Below the pieces are notes generated by a model. That model did no database searches, had not been told where the DNA came from, and saw nothing but the letters and a program-made list of their open reading frames with translations. From the NCBI GenBank assembly GCA_028285465.1, contig JANQPD010000030.1, forward strand, positions 141,673 to 205,672: 64,000 bases of DNA. The letters are read 5' to 3'. The position numbers and the translations under genes were made by a program. The number at the start of each line of letters is the position of its first letter. The first letter of the stretch is position 1. Below are positions 44,920 through 54,359 of the stretch, one piece after another. The stretch is from Owenweeksia sp. GTDB lineage: Bacteria > Bacteroidota > Bacteroidia > Flavobacteriales > Schleiferiaceae.

Positions 44920-47109
44920 ATGCCCAGGCATTTTATTTGGTACATGCTCTTTTGCGGACTGCTGCCCTTTTCGGGAAAAGCAGCGCATTTGGTAGGAGGC
45001 GAGATCAGTTATACCTGCCTGGGCAATCACAATTACGAAGTAACCCTGACCATTTACCGGGATTGCTTTTCTAGCGGAGCACCTTTTGACAACCCGGCGG
45101 TTTTAACCGTTTATGAAGGTACGGGAAATGTATTTCTCAATACCGGGGTACCAAGGGTCGCCCAATCCAGGTTACCCCTGATCCCGCCCAATAGCTGCAC
45201 TACCTTTCCAGCTAATGTGTGTACGGAAAAGGCCATTTACCAGACCATCGTGCACCTGCCGCCCAACAGCAGTGGCTATACCCTTACCCATCAACGTTGT
45301 TGCCGGAACAATTCCATCAGCAATATTGCTACCCCTGACCATTGGGGAAATACCTATACCATTTCTGTACCTCCAAATGACACCAGCTGCAACAGCAGCC
45401 CCAGTTTCAATGTTGACCCGCCGGTAGTACTGTGCCTTAATCAAATGATCAACCTCGACCTAAGCGCTACCGAACCTGAGGGAGATAGTGTACACTATAG
45501 CCTCTGCGGGATCATGCACGGTGGTGGACGAGTATCCGGTACCGGGTTCAACAGTACAGCCCCAAGCCCTGCAGCTCCCCCTCCCTATAGCCTCATCAAT
45601 TTTATTCCACCGCTCAACGCACAATACCCGATACCGGCTAGTCCGGCTTTTAGTATAGACCCACATACGGGAATATTGAGCGGGAGACCTACCCAGGTAG
45701 GACAGTATGTATTTGCCATTTGCGTGGAAGAGTACCGGAACGGTATTTTGCTCAGTACGTTAAGACGTGATTTTCAATTCAATATTTCCGGAAATTGCTT
45801 GGTTACACTGAGTTTTATAGAAGAACAAGCGGAAAACCCGTCAAATATTTGCTCCGGAAAAACCGTACACTTTAAAGAACGCTGTCTCAATACTTCCTCT
45901 TACTACTGGGATTTTGGCGTAGCCGGTATGCTTTCCGATACCAGCCGTGCACAAAACCCGGTGTATACCTACCCGGATACAGGAAGTTTTACTGTAATGC
46001 TGGTGGCCAACCCGCGAACGGCCTGTGCGGATACCTCTTACGAAGTATATGTAGTGAGAGAACCCGGAAACGTTTCTTTTACCCATACCGGGGCGCTTTG
46101 TTTTGCCAGGCATGCGCTGGATTTTTACCCTTCCGGCCCTTTTAGCCACAACGCCCGGTATACGTGGACCTTTGGAGGAAATACGGTGGGGGCAAACAAC
46201 AGCAATGACATGGAACCAAAGCAAGTACGGTGGAATACTCCCGGTACTTATTGGGTTACGCTTACGGCAGAAGAAGACGGCTGTTTTTCCGCTTATTCCG
46301 ATAGCATTAGCATTTACCCCGATCCTGAATTGAGGCACAAAGCGCCAATAGTAAGCGGTTGCACACCACTTAGTGTGCAATTCAGGGACAGCAGCCTTAC
46401 CCACGGTCAACCCCACTTGCATACCTGGGATTTCGGAGATCAACATACTTCCAGTAGTGCTTCCCCCAATCATGTGTATACCTCCCCCGGGCTCTATACG
46501 GTTAGTCACCGCCTGATCACCTTAGGTGGTTGCCAGGACACACTTTTTGAAGAATTCCCGCTTTACATTGAGGTGTGGCCGGTACCCAAGGGACATCTGC
46601 AAGTTACCCCTCGCGTAACCAGCATTTTTGAGCCCTTTATAAGCATTATGGATACTTCCGAGCAATTGCGAACCGAAACCTACGTGCCCACAAGGGGGAT
46701 CTTAACGGATCTTGACTCTGTGGGAATCGCAGTAAAAGACACAGGTTTGTTTAAGGTAACCCATATCACGTACAACGGCTACGGTTGCAGCGATACCCTG
46801 GTAATGGATTTCAGGATTAAGGCGCCCTTGAAATTTTACATCCCCAACGCATTTACACCAAATGGTGACGGGCTTAACGATGTCTTTCAGGTTTCTGTAC
46901 TGGGTATCAAACAGTATCTGTTACAGATCTTCGACCGTTGGGGTAAAAGGATCTTTGAAAGCAACCACCCAAGTTACAGTTGGAATGGAAGAATAATGAA
47001 CCAGGGAAAAGCATCGCCTATCGGTTATTATACATACTTGATCCGGGTAGTTGATGAAGAAAGCGGTATGGAGCACCTGAAGCAAGGTACATTAACGCTA
47101 TTGCGTTGA
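44920..47109 (+). CDS. Large surface protein, PKD repeats and gliding-type C-terminus
   Basis: The product has 729 residues. The signal peptide ends near 'FSGKA'. The N-terminal domain 'AHLVGGEISYTCLGNHNYEV' is Cys-rich ('NVCTEKAIYQTIVHLPPNSS', 'YTLTHQRCCRNNSISNI'). PKD-type repeats follow ('YYWDFGVAGM..YTYPDTGSFTVMLVANP', 'HTWDFGDQHTSSSASPNHVYTSPGLYTV'). The C-terminus 'FYIPNAFTPNGDGLNDVF' ... 'IFDRWGKRIFES' is the gliding-motility/type B T9SS sorting domain. A cell-surface adhesin or matrix protein is likely. A paralogue follows directly. Confidence 0.85.
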   Translation: MPRHFIWYMLFCGLLPFSGKAAHLVGGEISYTCLGNHNYEVTLTIYRDCFSSGAPFDNPAVLTVYEGTGNVFLNTGVPRVAQSRLPLIPPNSCTTFPANVCTEKAIYQTIVHLPPNSSGYTLTHQRCCRNNSISNIATPDHWGNTYTISVPPNDTSCNSSPSFNVDPPVVLCLNQMINLDLSATEPEGDSVHYSLCGIMHGGGRVSGTGFNSTAPSPAAPPPYSLINFIPPLNAQYPIPASPAFSIDPHTGILSGRPTQVGQYVFAICVEEYRNGILLSTLRRDFQFNISGNCLVTLSFIEEQAENPSNICSGKTVHFKERCLNTSSYYWDFGVAGMLSDTSRAQNPVYTYPDTGSFTVMLVANPRTACADTSYEVYVVREPGNVSFTHTGALCFARHALDFYPSGPFSHNARYTWTFGGNTVGANNSNDMEPKQVRWNTPGTYWVTLTAEEDGCFSAYSDSISIYPDPELRHKAPIVSGCTPLSVQFRDSSLTHGQPHLHTWDFGDQHTSSSASPNHVYTSPGLYTVSHRLITLGGCQDTLFEEFPLYIEVWPVPKGHLQVTPRVTSIFEPFISIMDTSEQLRTETYVPTRGILTDLDSVGIAVKDTGLFKVTHITYNGYGCSDTLVMDFRIKAPLKFYIPNAFTPNGDGLNDVFQVSVLGIKQYLLQIFDRWGKRIFESNHPSYSWNGRIMNQGKASPIGYYTYLIRVVDEESGMEHLKQGTLTLLR

Positions 47110-47227
47110 AGCAACTGATAAAAAAGGATCAAAAGGCCGTTTACTCAAAAGAGGCTACCCCTCATCATTAAATACATTTTGGCCGCAACGCTTTTTGTAC
47201 TTTAGTAGCACCAATGCAGGCAAAGTG

Positions 47228-49414
47228 GTGAAACGGCTACTCTTTTTACTTTTCTTTCTATTCGTGGGCGGCTCCCACCTTGATGCAGCACATCTCGTAG
47301 GTGGTGAGATCAGCTACCGTTGCATAGGGAATCACAATTATGAGATCAGCCTTACCATTTACCGCGACTGTCTGTCGCAAGGGGCTCCTTTTGATTCTGC
47401 GGCTTCCATCACCATATACACGGCTAATAATACCCTGCTGGCGAATCTTGAACCCGTGCCCTTAAGCCAGAACAATTTGCCGATAATAGCCCCCAACAAT
47501 TGTACTACGCTTCCCAATAATGTATGTACGGAAAAAGCCATATACCGTACTACCATCAACCTCCCACCCGTTCCGGGAGGCTATATCCTCACACATCAAC
47601 GTTGCTGCCGCAACCAGACGATCAGCAATATACCCAGCCCGGACAATTGGGGCAACACCTATTCTATTGCCATTCCTTCTAATGATGTGGCCTGTAACAG
47701 CAGCCCCCGCTTTAATGCCGATCCTCCCGTAGTACTTTGCCTGAACCAAAGCATAAGCCTTGACTTAAGCGCACATGAAGACGATGGAGACAGTTTGTAT
47801 TACAGCTTGTGTTACCCCCTGCATGGCGGGGGCAGAGACCAGACGGGAGGTACGGGTTTCAACTCTCCCAGACCGAGCCCGGCCGCCCCGCCCCCGTATG
47901 CCGAGGTACCTTTTATGGGGGTTTTCTCACCTGTATTCCCTATGCCTGCCTCTCCTCCCCTTAACCTGAATGCCCGTAACGGCCGCCTTACAGGGAGGCC
48001 CACCCAGGTGGGGCAATATGTATTTGCCGTTTGTGTAGAAGAGTACCGGAATGGAGTTTTGTTGAGCACCTTAAGGCGGGATTTTCAATTCAACATTTCA
48101 GGAAGCTGCCGGGCGATCATAAGCCGCATTGAGGCACAGGTAAATAGCTCCCGGGATCCTTGCGCCGGTAAAACGGTGCATTTTGAAGAAGACTGCATCA
48201 ACGCCAGCACCTATTACTGGGATTTTGGCGACCCGCTCAGCACTACAGACGTTAGCACGGACCCCAATCCCATCTACACTTATACCAATGCCGGAAGTTA
48301 CACGGTTATGCTGGTAGCGGACCCCAATACCAGTTGTGCCGATACCTCTTATGAGGTGTTTACCGCGCAGGACCCGATCTCTGCGCAGTTTACCTTAGGT
48401 GGTGATTTTTGCTTCGATACCCATTCGGTTAGCTTTGAAGCATTTGGAAATTTCAGCAGTCAGGCCGCTTTTAGCTGGGATTTCGGGGGAAATGTAAGCC
48501 AAGGAAATGCAAGCGTTCAAAATCCAAGGAATGTACGCTGGGGTGCATTGGGTGCTTATTTGGTGAGGCTTACCGTGAGCGATGCAGGTTGCGAATCGAT
48601 TTATGAAGACAGTGTATACATATACCCGGCTCCCATTCTGAAACATTATGTTCCGGATGAAGAGGCGTGCGCCCGCTCGAGTGTTTCTTTTACCGACAGC
48701 AGTGAGGCCTATGGCCAGGTGCTGCACAAATGGGATTTTGGCGATGGCAACACTTCTTCTCTCGCCTCTCCCTCGCATCAATACACCCAGGCAGGGGTGT
48801 ATAGCATACGTCATACGCTTATTACCCTACAAGGGTGTACGGATACGTTAAGTGAATTTTTCCCGCAGATGATCCGTATAAACCCTGTTCCGGAAGGAGA
48901 GCTATCCCTGAAGCCTAGCCTGGTGAGTGTTTTTGAACCTTTTATTACGGTAAAGGACAGTTCTGAACAAGTCCGCACCGAAACGTTTATTCCCGGAAAG
49001 GGCATGGTAGCAGATCTTGATGAGCTTACCTTTAAAGGCAACGATACCGGGAACTTTAAAGTTACACACATTACCTACAATGCATTCGGCTGTACGGATA
49101 CCCTGGAGCTGTTCTACCGTGTTGTGGCCCCACTTAATTTTTATGTTCCCAATGCTTTTACCCCTAATGCGGACGGGCTAAACGAAACCTTTAAAGTATC
49201 CGTAACCGGCATCAGGCAATATGCCATACAGATATACGACCGCTGGGGAGGCCTTGTCTTTGAAAGCACCGATCAAGAGTACAGTTGGAACGGACGAATA
49301 ATGAACCATGGAGCACCTGCACCCCTCGGTTACTACACTTATTTAATTGAGGTTACGGAAAACGAAACGCGCTTAACCCATCGCAAACGGGGCACTATTG
49401 CGCTGCTGCGCTGA
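47228..49414 (+). CDS. Tandem paralogue: PKD surface protein, gliding-type C-terminus
   Basis: The product has about 729 residues with the same order as its upstream neighbour: 'AHLVGGEISYRCIGNHNYEI', 'NVCTEKAIYRTTINLPPVPG', 'YILTHQRCCRNQTISNI', PKD repeats ('YYWDFGDPLST', 'HKWDFGDGNTSSLASPSHQYTQAGVYSI') and the C-terminal 'FYVPNAFTPNADGLNETF' ... 'IYDRWGGLVFES'. The track start is TTG (47195). The GTG at 47228 gives a proper signal peptide ('VKRLLFLLFFLFVGGSHLDA') and I prefer it; GTG at 47225 is equally possible. Clear gene duplication that has since diverged. Confidence 0.85.
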   Translation: MKRLLFLLFFLFVGGSHLDAAHLVGGEISYRCIGNHNYEISLTIYRDCLSQGAPFDSAASITIYTANNTLLANLEPVPLSQNNLPIIAPNNCTTLPNNVCTEKAIYRTTINLPPVPGGYILTHQRCCRNQTISNIPSPDNWGNTYSIAIPSNDVACNSSPRFNADPPVVLCLNQSISLDLSAHEDDGDSLYYSLCYPLHGGGRDQTGGTGFNSPRPSPAAPPPYAEVPFMGVFSPVFPMPASPPLNLNARNGRLTGRPTQVGQYVFAVCVEEYRNGVLLSTLRRDFQFNISGSCRAIISRIEAQVNSSRDPCAGKTVHFEEDCINASTYYWDFGDPLSTTDVSTDPNPIYTYTNAGSYTVMLVADPNTSCADTSYEVFTAQDPISAQFTLGGDFCFDTHSVSFEAFGNFSSQAAFSWDFGGNVSQGNASVQNPRNVRWGALGAYLVRLTVSDAGCESIYEDSVYIYPAPILKHYVPDEEACARSSVSFTDSSEAYGQVLHKWDFGDGNTSSLASPSHQYTQAGVYSIRHTLITLQGCTDTLSEFFPQMIRINPVPEGELSLKPSLVSVFEPFITVKDSSEQVRTETFIPGKGMVADLDELTFKGNDTGNFKVTHITYNAFGCTDTLELFYRVVAPLNFYVPNAFTPNADGLNETFKVSVTGIRQYAIQIYDRWGGLVFESTDQEYSWNGRIMNHGAPAPLGYYTYLIEVTENETRLTHRKRGTIALLR

Positions 49415-49784
49415 AGTTTTTAGCCACCACTATAAAGCACAGGAGCCCTATGCCTACGCTCAACAAAACATTAAGTGCAAGCCAAAGAAAATCCCCGTTT
49501 TTATACAATTGCCAGTTTTCCATACTAAAAGTGGAAAAGGTGCTAAAGCCACCACAAAAACCCACCATCCAGAAAAGGGCCTGGTTTTGACTTAGCCCTT
49601 TTTGCTGCAAGCTCATCCCAACCAGCAAGGCCAATAAAAGAGAAGCTACCATATTGCTGGTGAAAGTAGCGAGCGGTAAAGAAAGGGGAAGCCTGAACCC
49701 GGCAAACAAACGGCTTAGGGCATAGCGTATTACACTGCCCAGGCCACCGCCCAAAAAAACATATATGAAAGGCAGGAGTTTCAT
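49395..49784 (-). CDS. crcB: Fluoride channel CrcB/Fluc
   Basis: The product has 129 residues and four transmembrane helices. The family motifs are visible: 'YVFLGGGLGSVIRYALSRLF', 'LPLATFTSNMVASLLLALLVG' (with the conserved Asn) and 'VGFCGGFSTFSTFSMENW' (the Phe-box region, G-x-x-G-(G)-F-S-T-F-S-T-F). It exports fluoride as a dimeric channel. The ATG overlaps the PAP2 stop by 4 bases, so it is the last gene of the adk/obgE/PAP2/crcB operon. No fluoride riboswitch is near the operon's first gene as far as I can see. Confidence 0.93.
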   Translation of the reverse strand: MKLLPFIYVFLGGGLGSVIRYALSRLFAGFRLPLSLPLATFTSNMVASLLLALLVGMSLQQKGLSQNQALFWMVGFCGGFSTFSTFSMENWQLYKNGDFLWLALNVLLSVGIGLLCFIVVAKNFSAAAQ

Positions 49785-50341
49785 CCGCGTTTCAATACCT
49801 GCCGGAACAAATAGTATACAATGTTGGCACAGGCCACACCCAACAAGGCGCCAGCGGCCACATCCAACGGGTAGTGTACCCCCAGGTAAATGCGGCTATA
49901 TCCCACCATACCCGCCCAAAAAAAGAGCAGCAGGCCATACGCTACGGAGTGTTTCTTCAAAACGAGGAAAATAAGTGTGGCCAGTCCAAAAGTGTTGGCT
50001 GCATGCGAAGACACAAAACCGTAGGCACCTCCGCAATGTCCTTTTACCAACCTGAGCTGGGAAAGCAATTCATCTACATGGCAGGGCCTTGGCCGTTCAA
50101 ATACTTCTTTAAACAACCATACACTACTCTTATCCGTGAGAAAAACGTTGATGATTAAAAAAAAGAGCATCCAGACAAATTGCTGCATAGGCAGCTTCTT
50201 ATACAAGAGGTATGCAATCAACGCGTAGAGCGGTATCCATATGGATACGCCTGATACCTGCAGCCAAAACCAATCCCAGCTTTCAGTGCCCAACTGGTTC
50301 AGGTAAAGAAAAAGCGTGCTGTCCCACTCAGGCCATTTCAT
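49781..50341 (-). CDS. PAP2-type phosphatase (undecaprenyl pyrophosphatase-like)
   Basis: The product has 186 residues and five or six hydrophobic helices. All three PAP2 motifs are present: '[12 protein letters not shown]' (K-x6-RP), '[12 protein letters not shown]' (the usual PSGH, here SSHA) and '[17 protein letters not shown]' (SR-x5-H-x3-D). It probably dephosphorylates undecaprenyl pyrophosphate or another lipid phosphate at the membrane. It overlaps obgE by 14 bases and crcB by 4 bases, in the adk operon. Confidence 0.92.
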   Translation of the reverse strand: MKWPEWDSTLFLYLNQLGTESWDWFWLQVSGVSIWIPLYALIAYLLYKKLPMQQFVWMLFFLIINVFLTDKSSVWLFKEVFERPRPCHVDELLSQLRLVKGHCGGAYGFVSSHAANTFGLATLIFLVLKKHSVAYGLLLFFWAGMVGYSRIYLGVHYPLDVAAGALLGVACANIVYYLFRQVLKRG

Positions 50342-51347
50342 CCTCTTCTTTGTTTAGTGTTTCCCAAACAAGGTCTTTAAGCGCGGTAAGACCCTTTCCC
50401 GCTACGGAAGAGATAAACAAATGCTTAAGTCCCCTGGGCAGGGTTTTATCCAGTTCCGCCTGCATTTCTCTTTCCAGTTCTTCATCCAGCATGTCGCTTT
50501 TAGAAATAGCCAGTATGCGCTCTTTGTCCAGCAACTCGGGATTATAGGCCTTCAACTCATTCAGCAAAATATCGTATTCCTTTCGGATGTCCTCCGCTTC
50601 GGCCGGTACTAAAAACAACAGGATGGAGTTGCGCTCAATGTGTCGCAGGAAGCGGTAACCCAGGCCTTTTCCTTCGCTGGCGCCTTCAATAATCCCCGGA
50701 ATATCTGCCATTACAAAAGAGCGGTAATCCCGGTACGACACAATGCCCAGGTTCGGTACAAGGGTGGTGAAGGGATAATCTGCAATTTCCGGCTTGGCTG
50801 CGGAAAGCACGGATAATAAGGTGGACTTACCGGCATTGGGAAAGCCTACTAGTCCTACATCGGCCAGCACTTTCAGTTCCAGGATCACCCACCCCTCTTC
50901 TCCGGGTTCTCCGGGTTGGGCAAAACGGGGGGTCTGGAAAGTAGACGACTTAAAGTGGGTGTTGCCAAGGCCGCCTCGTCCCCCCTGGCGCAAAATTTTT
51001 TCCTCCCCGTTTTCGGTAATCTCGAAGAGTATCTCGTTGGTTTCCTCATCGCGCGCTACTGTCCCCAGGGGCACTTCGATAATCTCATCGGTGCCCTGGG
51101 CTCCCGTACTCTGGCTTTGTCCACCGTTGCCGCCTTGTGCCGCCTTGATGTGTTTGCGGTATTTGAGGTGCAATAAGGTCCAGTAGTTGCTGTTGCCTCG
51201 TAAAATCACATGACCGCCCCGGCCGCCATCTCCTCCGTCCGGTCCCCCTTTTGAGGTCATACGGTCGCGGTGCAGGTGTGTAGACCCGGCTCCTCCCTTA
51301 CCCGACTTGCAGTAAATTTTTACGTAATCAACAAAGTTGCTGTTCAT
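50328..51347 (-). CDS. obgE: Ribosome-associated GTPase ObgE/CgtA
   Basis: The product has 339 residues. The glycine-rich Obg domain ('[20 protein letters not shown]' and '[20 protein letters not shown]') is followed by a GTPase domain with '[11 protein letters not shown]' (G1), '[16 protein letters not shown]' (G3) and 'AISKSDML' (G4). It helps large-subunit ribosome assembly and links to stringent control. The C-terminal Obg domain is absent, as in most Bacteroidota. Start ATG overlaps the adk stop (TGATG), so it is co-translated after adenylate kinase. Confidence 0.97.
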   Translation of the reverse strand: MNSNFVDYVKIYCKSGKGGAGSTHLHRDRMTSKGGPDGGDGGRGGHVILRGNSNYWTLLHLKYRKHIKAAQGGNGGQSQSTGAQGTDEIIEVPLGTVARDEETNEILFEITENGEEKILRQGGRGGLGNTHFKSSTFQTPRFAQPGEPGEEGWVILELKVLADVGLVGFPNAGKSTLLSVLSAAKPEIADYPFTTLVPNLGIVSYRDYRSFVMADIPGIIEGASEGKGLGYRFLRHIERNSILLFLVPAEAEDIRKEYDILLNELKAYNPELLDKERILAISKSDMLDEELEREMQAELDKTLPRGLKHLFISSVAGKGLTALKDLVWETLNKEEDEMA

Positions 51348-51928
51348 CAGGCGTGTGCCTTTTCATCTATTTCTGCGCAAAGCCGGTCAAAAACCTCTTC
51401 TATGCTGCCCACGCCATTTACAGCGGTAAATTTTCCCTGTGCATTATAATAATCCGCCACTACAGCCGTATCGCGCTGGTACACCTGCAGCCGGTTTTTG
51501 ATCACTTCTTCGTTGGCATCATCAGGGCGGCCGCTGCTCTTGCCTCTCTCCAGCAGGCGGTTCACAAGTTCCCGCTCAGCCACTTCCAGGGCCAGCATAG
51601 TTGCAATAGAAGTATGGTGTTGTTCCAGGAGCGCATCCAGTGCTTCGGCTTGTGCGGTGGTGCGGGGAAACCCATCAAATATGAAGCCCCCGGCCTCCTT
51701 ATTGGCCGCCAGTTTGTTTTCGATCATCCCGATCACCACTTCATCCGGCACCAAAGAGCCCTGGTCCATCAGTGCCTTGGCCTTTACGCCCAAAGTGGTG
51801 CCCGCTTTTATTTCTGAACGGAGCAAGTCTCCCGTACTTAAATGCACCAGTTTGTATTGGGCTACTAATTTTTCGGATTGGGTACCCTTTCCTGCACCGG
51901 GAGGGCCAAAGAGAACTATATTCAGCAT
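51347..51928 (-). CDS. adk: Adenylate kinase
   Basis: The product has 193 residues; it converts AMP + ATP to 2 ADP. The P-loop is '[17 protein letters not shown]', the AMP region '[20 protein letters not shown]', the CORE motif '[16 protein letters not shown]' and the LID entry '[23 protein letters not shown]'. The LID is short (no zinc Cys), as usual for the roughly 190-residue form. It is first in the operon adk/obgE/PAP2/crcB, with start and stop overlaps throughout. Confidence 0.97.
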   Translation of the reverse strand: MLNIVLFGPPGAGKGTQSEKLVAQYKLVHLSTGDLLRSEIKAGTTLGVKAKALMDQGSLVPDEVVIGMIENKLAANKEAGGFIFDGFPRTTAQAEALDALLEQHHTSIATMLALEVAERELVNRLLERGKSSGRPDDANEEVIKNRLQVYQRDTAVVADYYNAQGKFTAVNGVGSIEEVFDRLCAEIDEKAHA

Positions 51929-52130
51929 ACATATTTTTTGTTAAGAAGTGTGGCGGCAAGACAGGTTTCATCCTATAGATCTTCACAAAAGGCAGGGGGT
52001 TTCTTCTTCTCCAAAAAACCCGCTTCCGGACTTTTTACAACCCACCCCTCTCCAAACTTCTTTTGTTACAAGAAGCGGCAAATTTAACAAATAAGAAATC
52101 CTCCTTCCCCACCTTTATTCACGATATTCA

Positions 52131-52138
52131 TATTTTTG
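52131..52138 (+). promoter_or_regulatory. -7 box for the mannose-1-phosphate guanylyltransferase gene
   Basis: TATTTTTG fits TAnnTTTG, 16 bases before the ATG at 52155. A good -33 TTTG is not seen at the usual spacing; CTTTATTC is the nearest. Confidence 0.4.
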
Positions 52139-52154
52139 CCGCTCAATAATTCTT

Positions 52155-53240
52155 ATGAGCCACATCCATTGCGTTATTATGGCCGGAGGTATAGGAAGCC
52201 GTTTCTGGCCTGTCAGCACCTCCCGTTTTCCCAAGCAATTTCACGATATACTGGGTACAGGAGAAACCCTCATACAACAAACCTTCAGAAGGCTGTTGAA
52301 AATAACACCGGCCGAAAACATTTACGTAGTTACCCATAAAAATTACAAAGGCCTGGTAGCCGAACAGCTTCCCGGACTCCCGGAAGTGAATATCATACTG
52401 GAGCCGGCCCGCAGAAATACGGCTCCCTGCATTACATATGCCGCTTACCGTATCCTCAAACAAGATCCCAAGGGGATTATGCTTATCGCCCCCAGCGACC
52501 ACCTGGTAAGCAATGAAGAAGAATTTACACGTGTAGCGCGCTTAGCCCTGCAGGAGGCAGCGGCCCACAACCGGCTGTACACCCTGGGTATAAAGCCACA
52601 TCGCCCCGATACGGGATACGGTTACATCCAGTACATCAACCAGGAAGAAGCCCCCGGCTCGGAGATAAAAAAGGTGAAGACCTTTACCGAAAAACCCGAC
52701 ATAGAATTGGCCAAACAGTTCCTGGAAAGCGGGGATTTTATCTGGAATTCGGGGCTTTTCATTTGGTCTGTCAGTTATTTCCTGGAAGAAATAGGTCAAC
52801 ACCTGCCTGATCTTAAGACTACTTTTGACCAGGGCAAAGCGCTAATGGGCACCCCTGAAGAACAAGCTTTTCTGGCGCGCGTATATCCCGCTTGTGAAAA
52901 TGAGTCTATTGATTACGGGCTCATGGAAAAATCATCGGAAGTATATGTGATCCCGGCAGATTTTGGCTGGAGTGACCTCGGCACCTGGGGAAGCCTTTAT
53001 GAGCACCTGGATACCGATAAAAATGGGAATGCACTGGTGGCGCAAAAGGCGCTTGCCTACGACAGCCACAACAACCTGATCCGTATACCGAAAGAAAAAC
53101 TTGCGGTGATAGAAGGGTTAGAGGGCTTCATCGTGGTAGACGATGACGATTCCCTGCTCATCTGCCGGATGGAGAACGAACAATTGATCAAGGCTTTTGT
53201 GAATGACGTAAAGCTGCAATTTGGCGACAAGCACCTTTAA
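52155..53240 (+). CDS. manC: Mannose-1-phosphate guanylyltransferase
   Basis: The product has 361 residues; it makes GDP-mannose from mannose-1-phosphate and GTP for glycans or capsule. The nucleotide-binding signature is 'CVIMAGGIGSRFWPVSTSRFPKQF' at the N-terminus, followed by 'GETLIQQTFRRLL', 'APSDHLVSNEEEF' and 'TFTEKPD' with 'GDFIWNSGLFIWSV', and the left-handed helix end. The C-terminal isomerase domain of dual-function AlgA types is absent. It stands alone; a weak shared hairpin lies between it and the converging membrane gene. Confidence 0.93.
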   Translation: MSHIHCVIMAGGIGSRFWPVSTSRFPKQFHDILGTGETLIQQTFRRLLKITPAENIYVVTHKNYKGLVAEQLPGLPEVNIILEPARRNTAPCITYAAYRILKQDPKGIMLIAPSDHLVSNEEEFTRVARLALQEAAAHNRLYTLGIKPHRPDTGYGYIQYINQEEAPGSEIKKVKTFTEKPDIELAKQFLESGDFIWNSGLFIWSVSYFLEEIGQHLPDLKTTFDQGKALMGTPEEQAFLARVYPACENESIDYGLMEKSSEVYVIPADFGWSDLGTWGSLYEHLDTDKNGNALVAQKALAYDSHNNLIRIPKEKLAVIEGLEGFIVVDDDDSLLICRMENEQLIKAFVNDVKLQFGDKHL

Positions 53241-53270
53241 GGCAGCCAACCGCCTTTTAACACCCTGGAG

Positions 53271-53627
53271 TTAAAACAATACCGGCTCAAAGCCCAGCAC
53301 TACCTGCCACAAAACAGTTACTAAAGAAAGTATGATGTACAGGTAACGCCTTACGATGAGCTTAAGCGTTTTACGATTTGGGTAATACCCTATTTGCTCA
53401 AAGAGGTAAGAATAAAAAGTTGTTTCCTTGTCGGTTTCCGTATCCAGGGCATGCCGGGCATTGAGCAGGCAACGGTTAAAGATCAGGAACTGCAGCAACA
53501 CCAGGCCGTAAGCCGTAACCATGAGGTACCACGAAAACAAAAACGGGCCCACCCAGGCCAAAATGGTAATCAATAAATGAAACCAAAAAGCAAAGTTGTG
53601 TGTACTGCTTACTTTTACCTCCGACAT
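53271..53627 (-). CDS. Small membrane protein, conserved type
   Basis: The product has 118 residues with three hydrophobic segments: 'FAFWFHLLITILAWVGPFLFSWYLMVTAYGLVLLQFLIF' (two helices, 15-52) and 'RRYLYIILSLVTVLWQVVLGF' at the end. A short soluble loop carries 'NARHALDTETDKETTFYSYLFEQIGYYPN'. I recall similar Bacteroidota proteins but no name or function. It converges with manC. Confidence 0.65.
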   Translation of the reverse strand: MSEVKVSSTHNFAFWFHLLITILAWVGPFLFSWYLMVTAYGLVLLQFLIFNRCLLNARHALDTETDKETTFYSYLFEQIGYYPNRKTLKLIVRRYLYIILSLVTVLWQVVLGFEPVLF

Positions 53628-53643
53628 ATTTTGTTAAACACAT

Positions 53644-53651
53644 TAAATTTG
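53644..53651 (+). promoter_or_regulatory. -7 box for the exported protein at 53665
   Basis: TAAATTTG matches TAnnTTTG 14 bases before the ATG. No TTTG at the right -33 spacing, so confidence is moderate only. Confidence 0.4.
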
Positions 53652-53664
53652 TGAGATCAATATT

Positions 53665-54282
53665 ATGAAAAAGCTTTTAAATACGCTTAGCCTGTTTTGC
53701 TTGTTGGCGTTCATGCTTCTTTACAATGGGACACATGCACAAGAGGATAAACCCGACTCAAAGGCCTCCCAGGCAAAGCAAAACCTGCGGGTACTGCGCG
53801 ATCATGCGCTCTTAGTGCGCTTGCCAAACTATACACTCAAGAGGGAAGCTTTACAAAAAGCCGGCAGGGACAAGGAAATGCGGGAACTCGAGCTACAGAT
53901 AAAAACCGAGAAAAAAGACATTCGCCTGGCCTTTCTGAAAACGTACACCTTTGGCAAGATCTATTTTTACGAAGACTATGACTATAAAGCTATAGAAAGT
54001 GGAAACCTGGAAGGTGTGCTCACTAATTTTGAAGGAGAAACCATCGTAAAAGAAGCGCTACCCAAACAATACCTGGTAGGCTCTTTTAGCGCCACGGAAA
54101 AATTAGACCTGGATGCCTTTGTCGTTATGGACAAAAACTTCATCTTACTCGACCCTCCCTTCCCCTATTACCAACGCACACGCTACTTTCTGTCGCTTCT
54201 TACCTATAGCAAGGCCCAGGTAATAGAGCTGTGGAACAGGCGCCTTTTCTCAAAATACGCAGCCTGGTTTGGTGTAAATTAA
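53665..54282 (+). CDS. Exported protein, unknown
   Basis: The product has 205 residues. A signal peptide ('MKKLLNTLSLFCLLAFMLLYNGTHAQ') is followed by a helical, charged stretch ('NLRVLRDHALLVRLPNYTLKREALQKA') and a mixed alpha/beta region ('TFGKIYFYEDYDYKAIESGNLEGVL', 'FSATEKLDLDAFVVMDKNFILLDPPFPYY'). No family is recognised. It should reside in the periplasm or outer membrane. It is 77 bases ahead of the HMG-CoA reductase gene on the same strand; a link is not implied. Confidence 0.65.
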   Translation: MKKLLNTLSLFCLLAFMLLYNGTHAQEDKPDSKASQAKQNLRVLRDHALLVRLPNYTLKREALQKAGRDKEMRELELQIKTEKKDIRLAFLKTYTFGKIYFYEDYDYKAIESGNLEGVLTNFEGETIVKEALPKQYLVGSFSATEKLDLDAFVVMDKNFILLDPPFPYYQRTRYFLSLLTYSKAQVIELWNRRLFSKYAAWFGVN

Positions 54283-54359
54283 CAATACATTAAAGAAAAC
54301 GAGCACAACAAAAGGCCCGGTATTGCATTTATAAGGCTTACTTCAATACTATATCTTCT

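Noticed and set aside
45841-46509. 222-residue minus-strand ORF
   Set aside because: Opposite the first PKD surface protein; shadow frame.
53239-53256. Small hairpin AAGGC/GCCTT between manC and the converging membrane gene
   Set aside because: Only five pairs and no clear T-run; too weak to call as a terminator.
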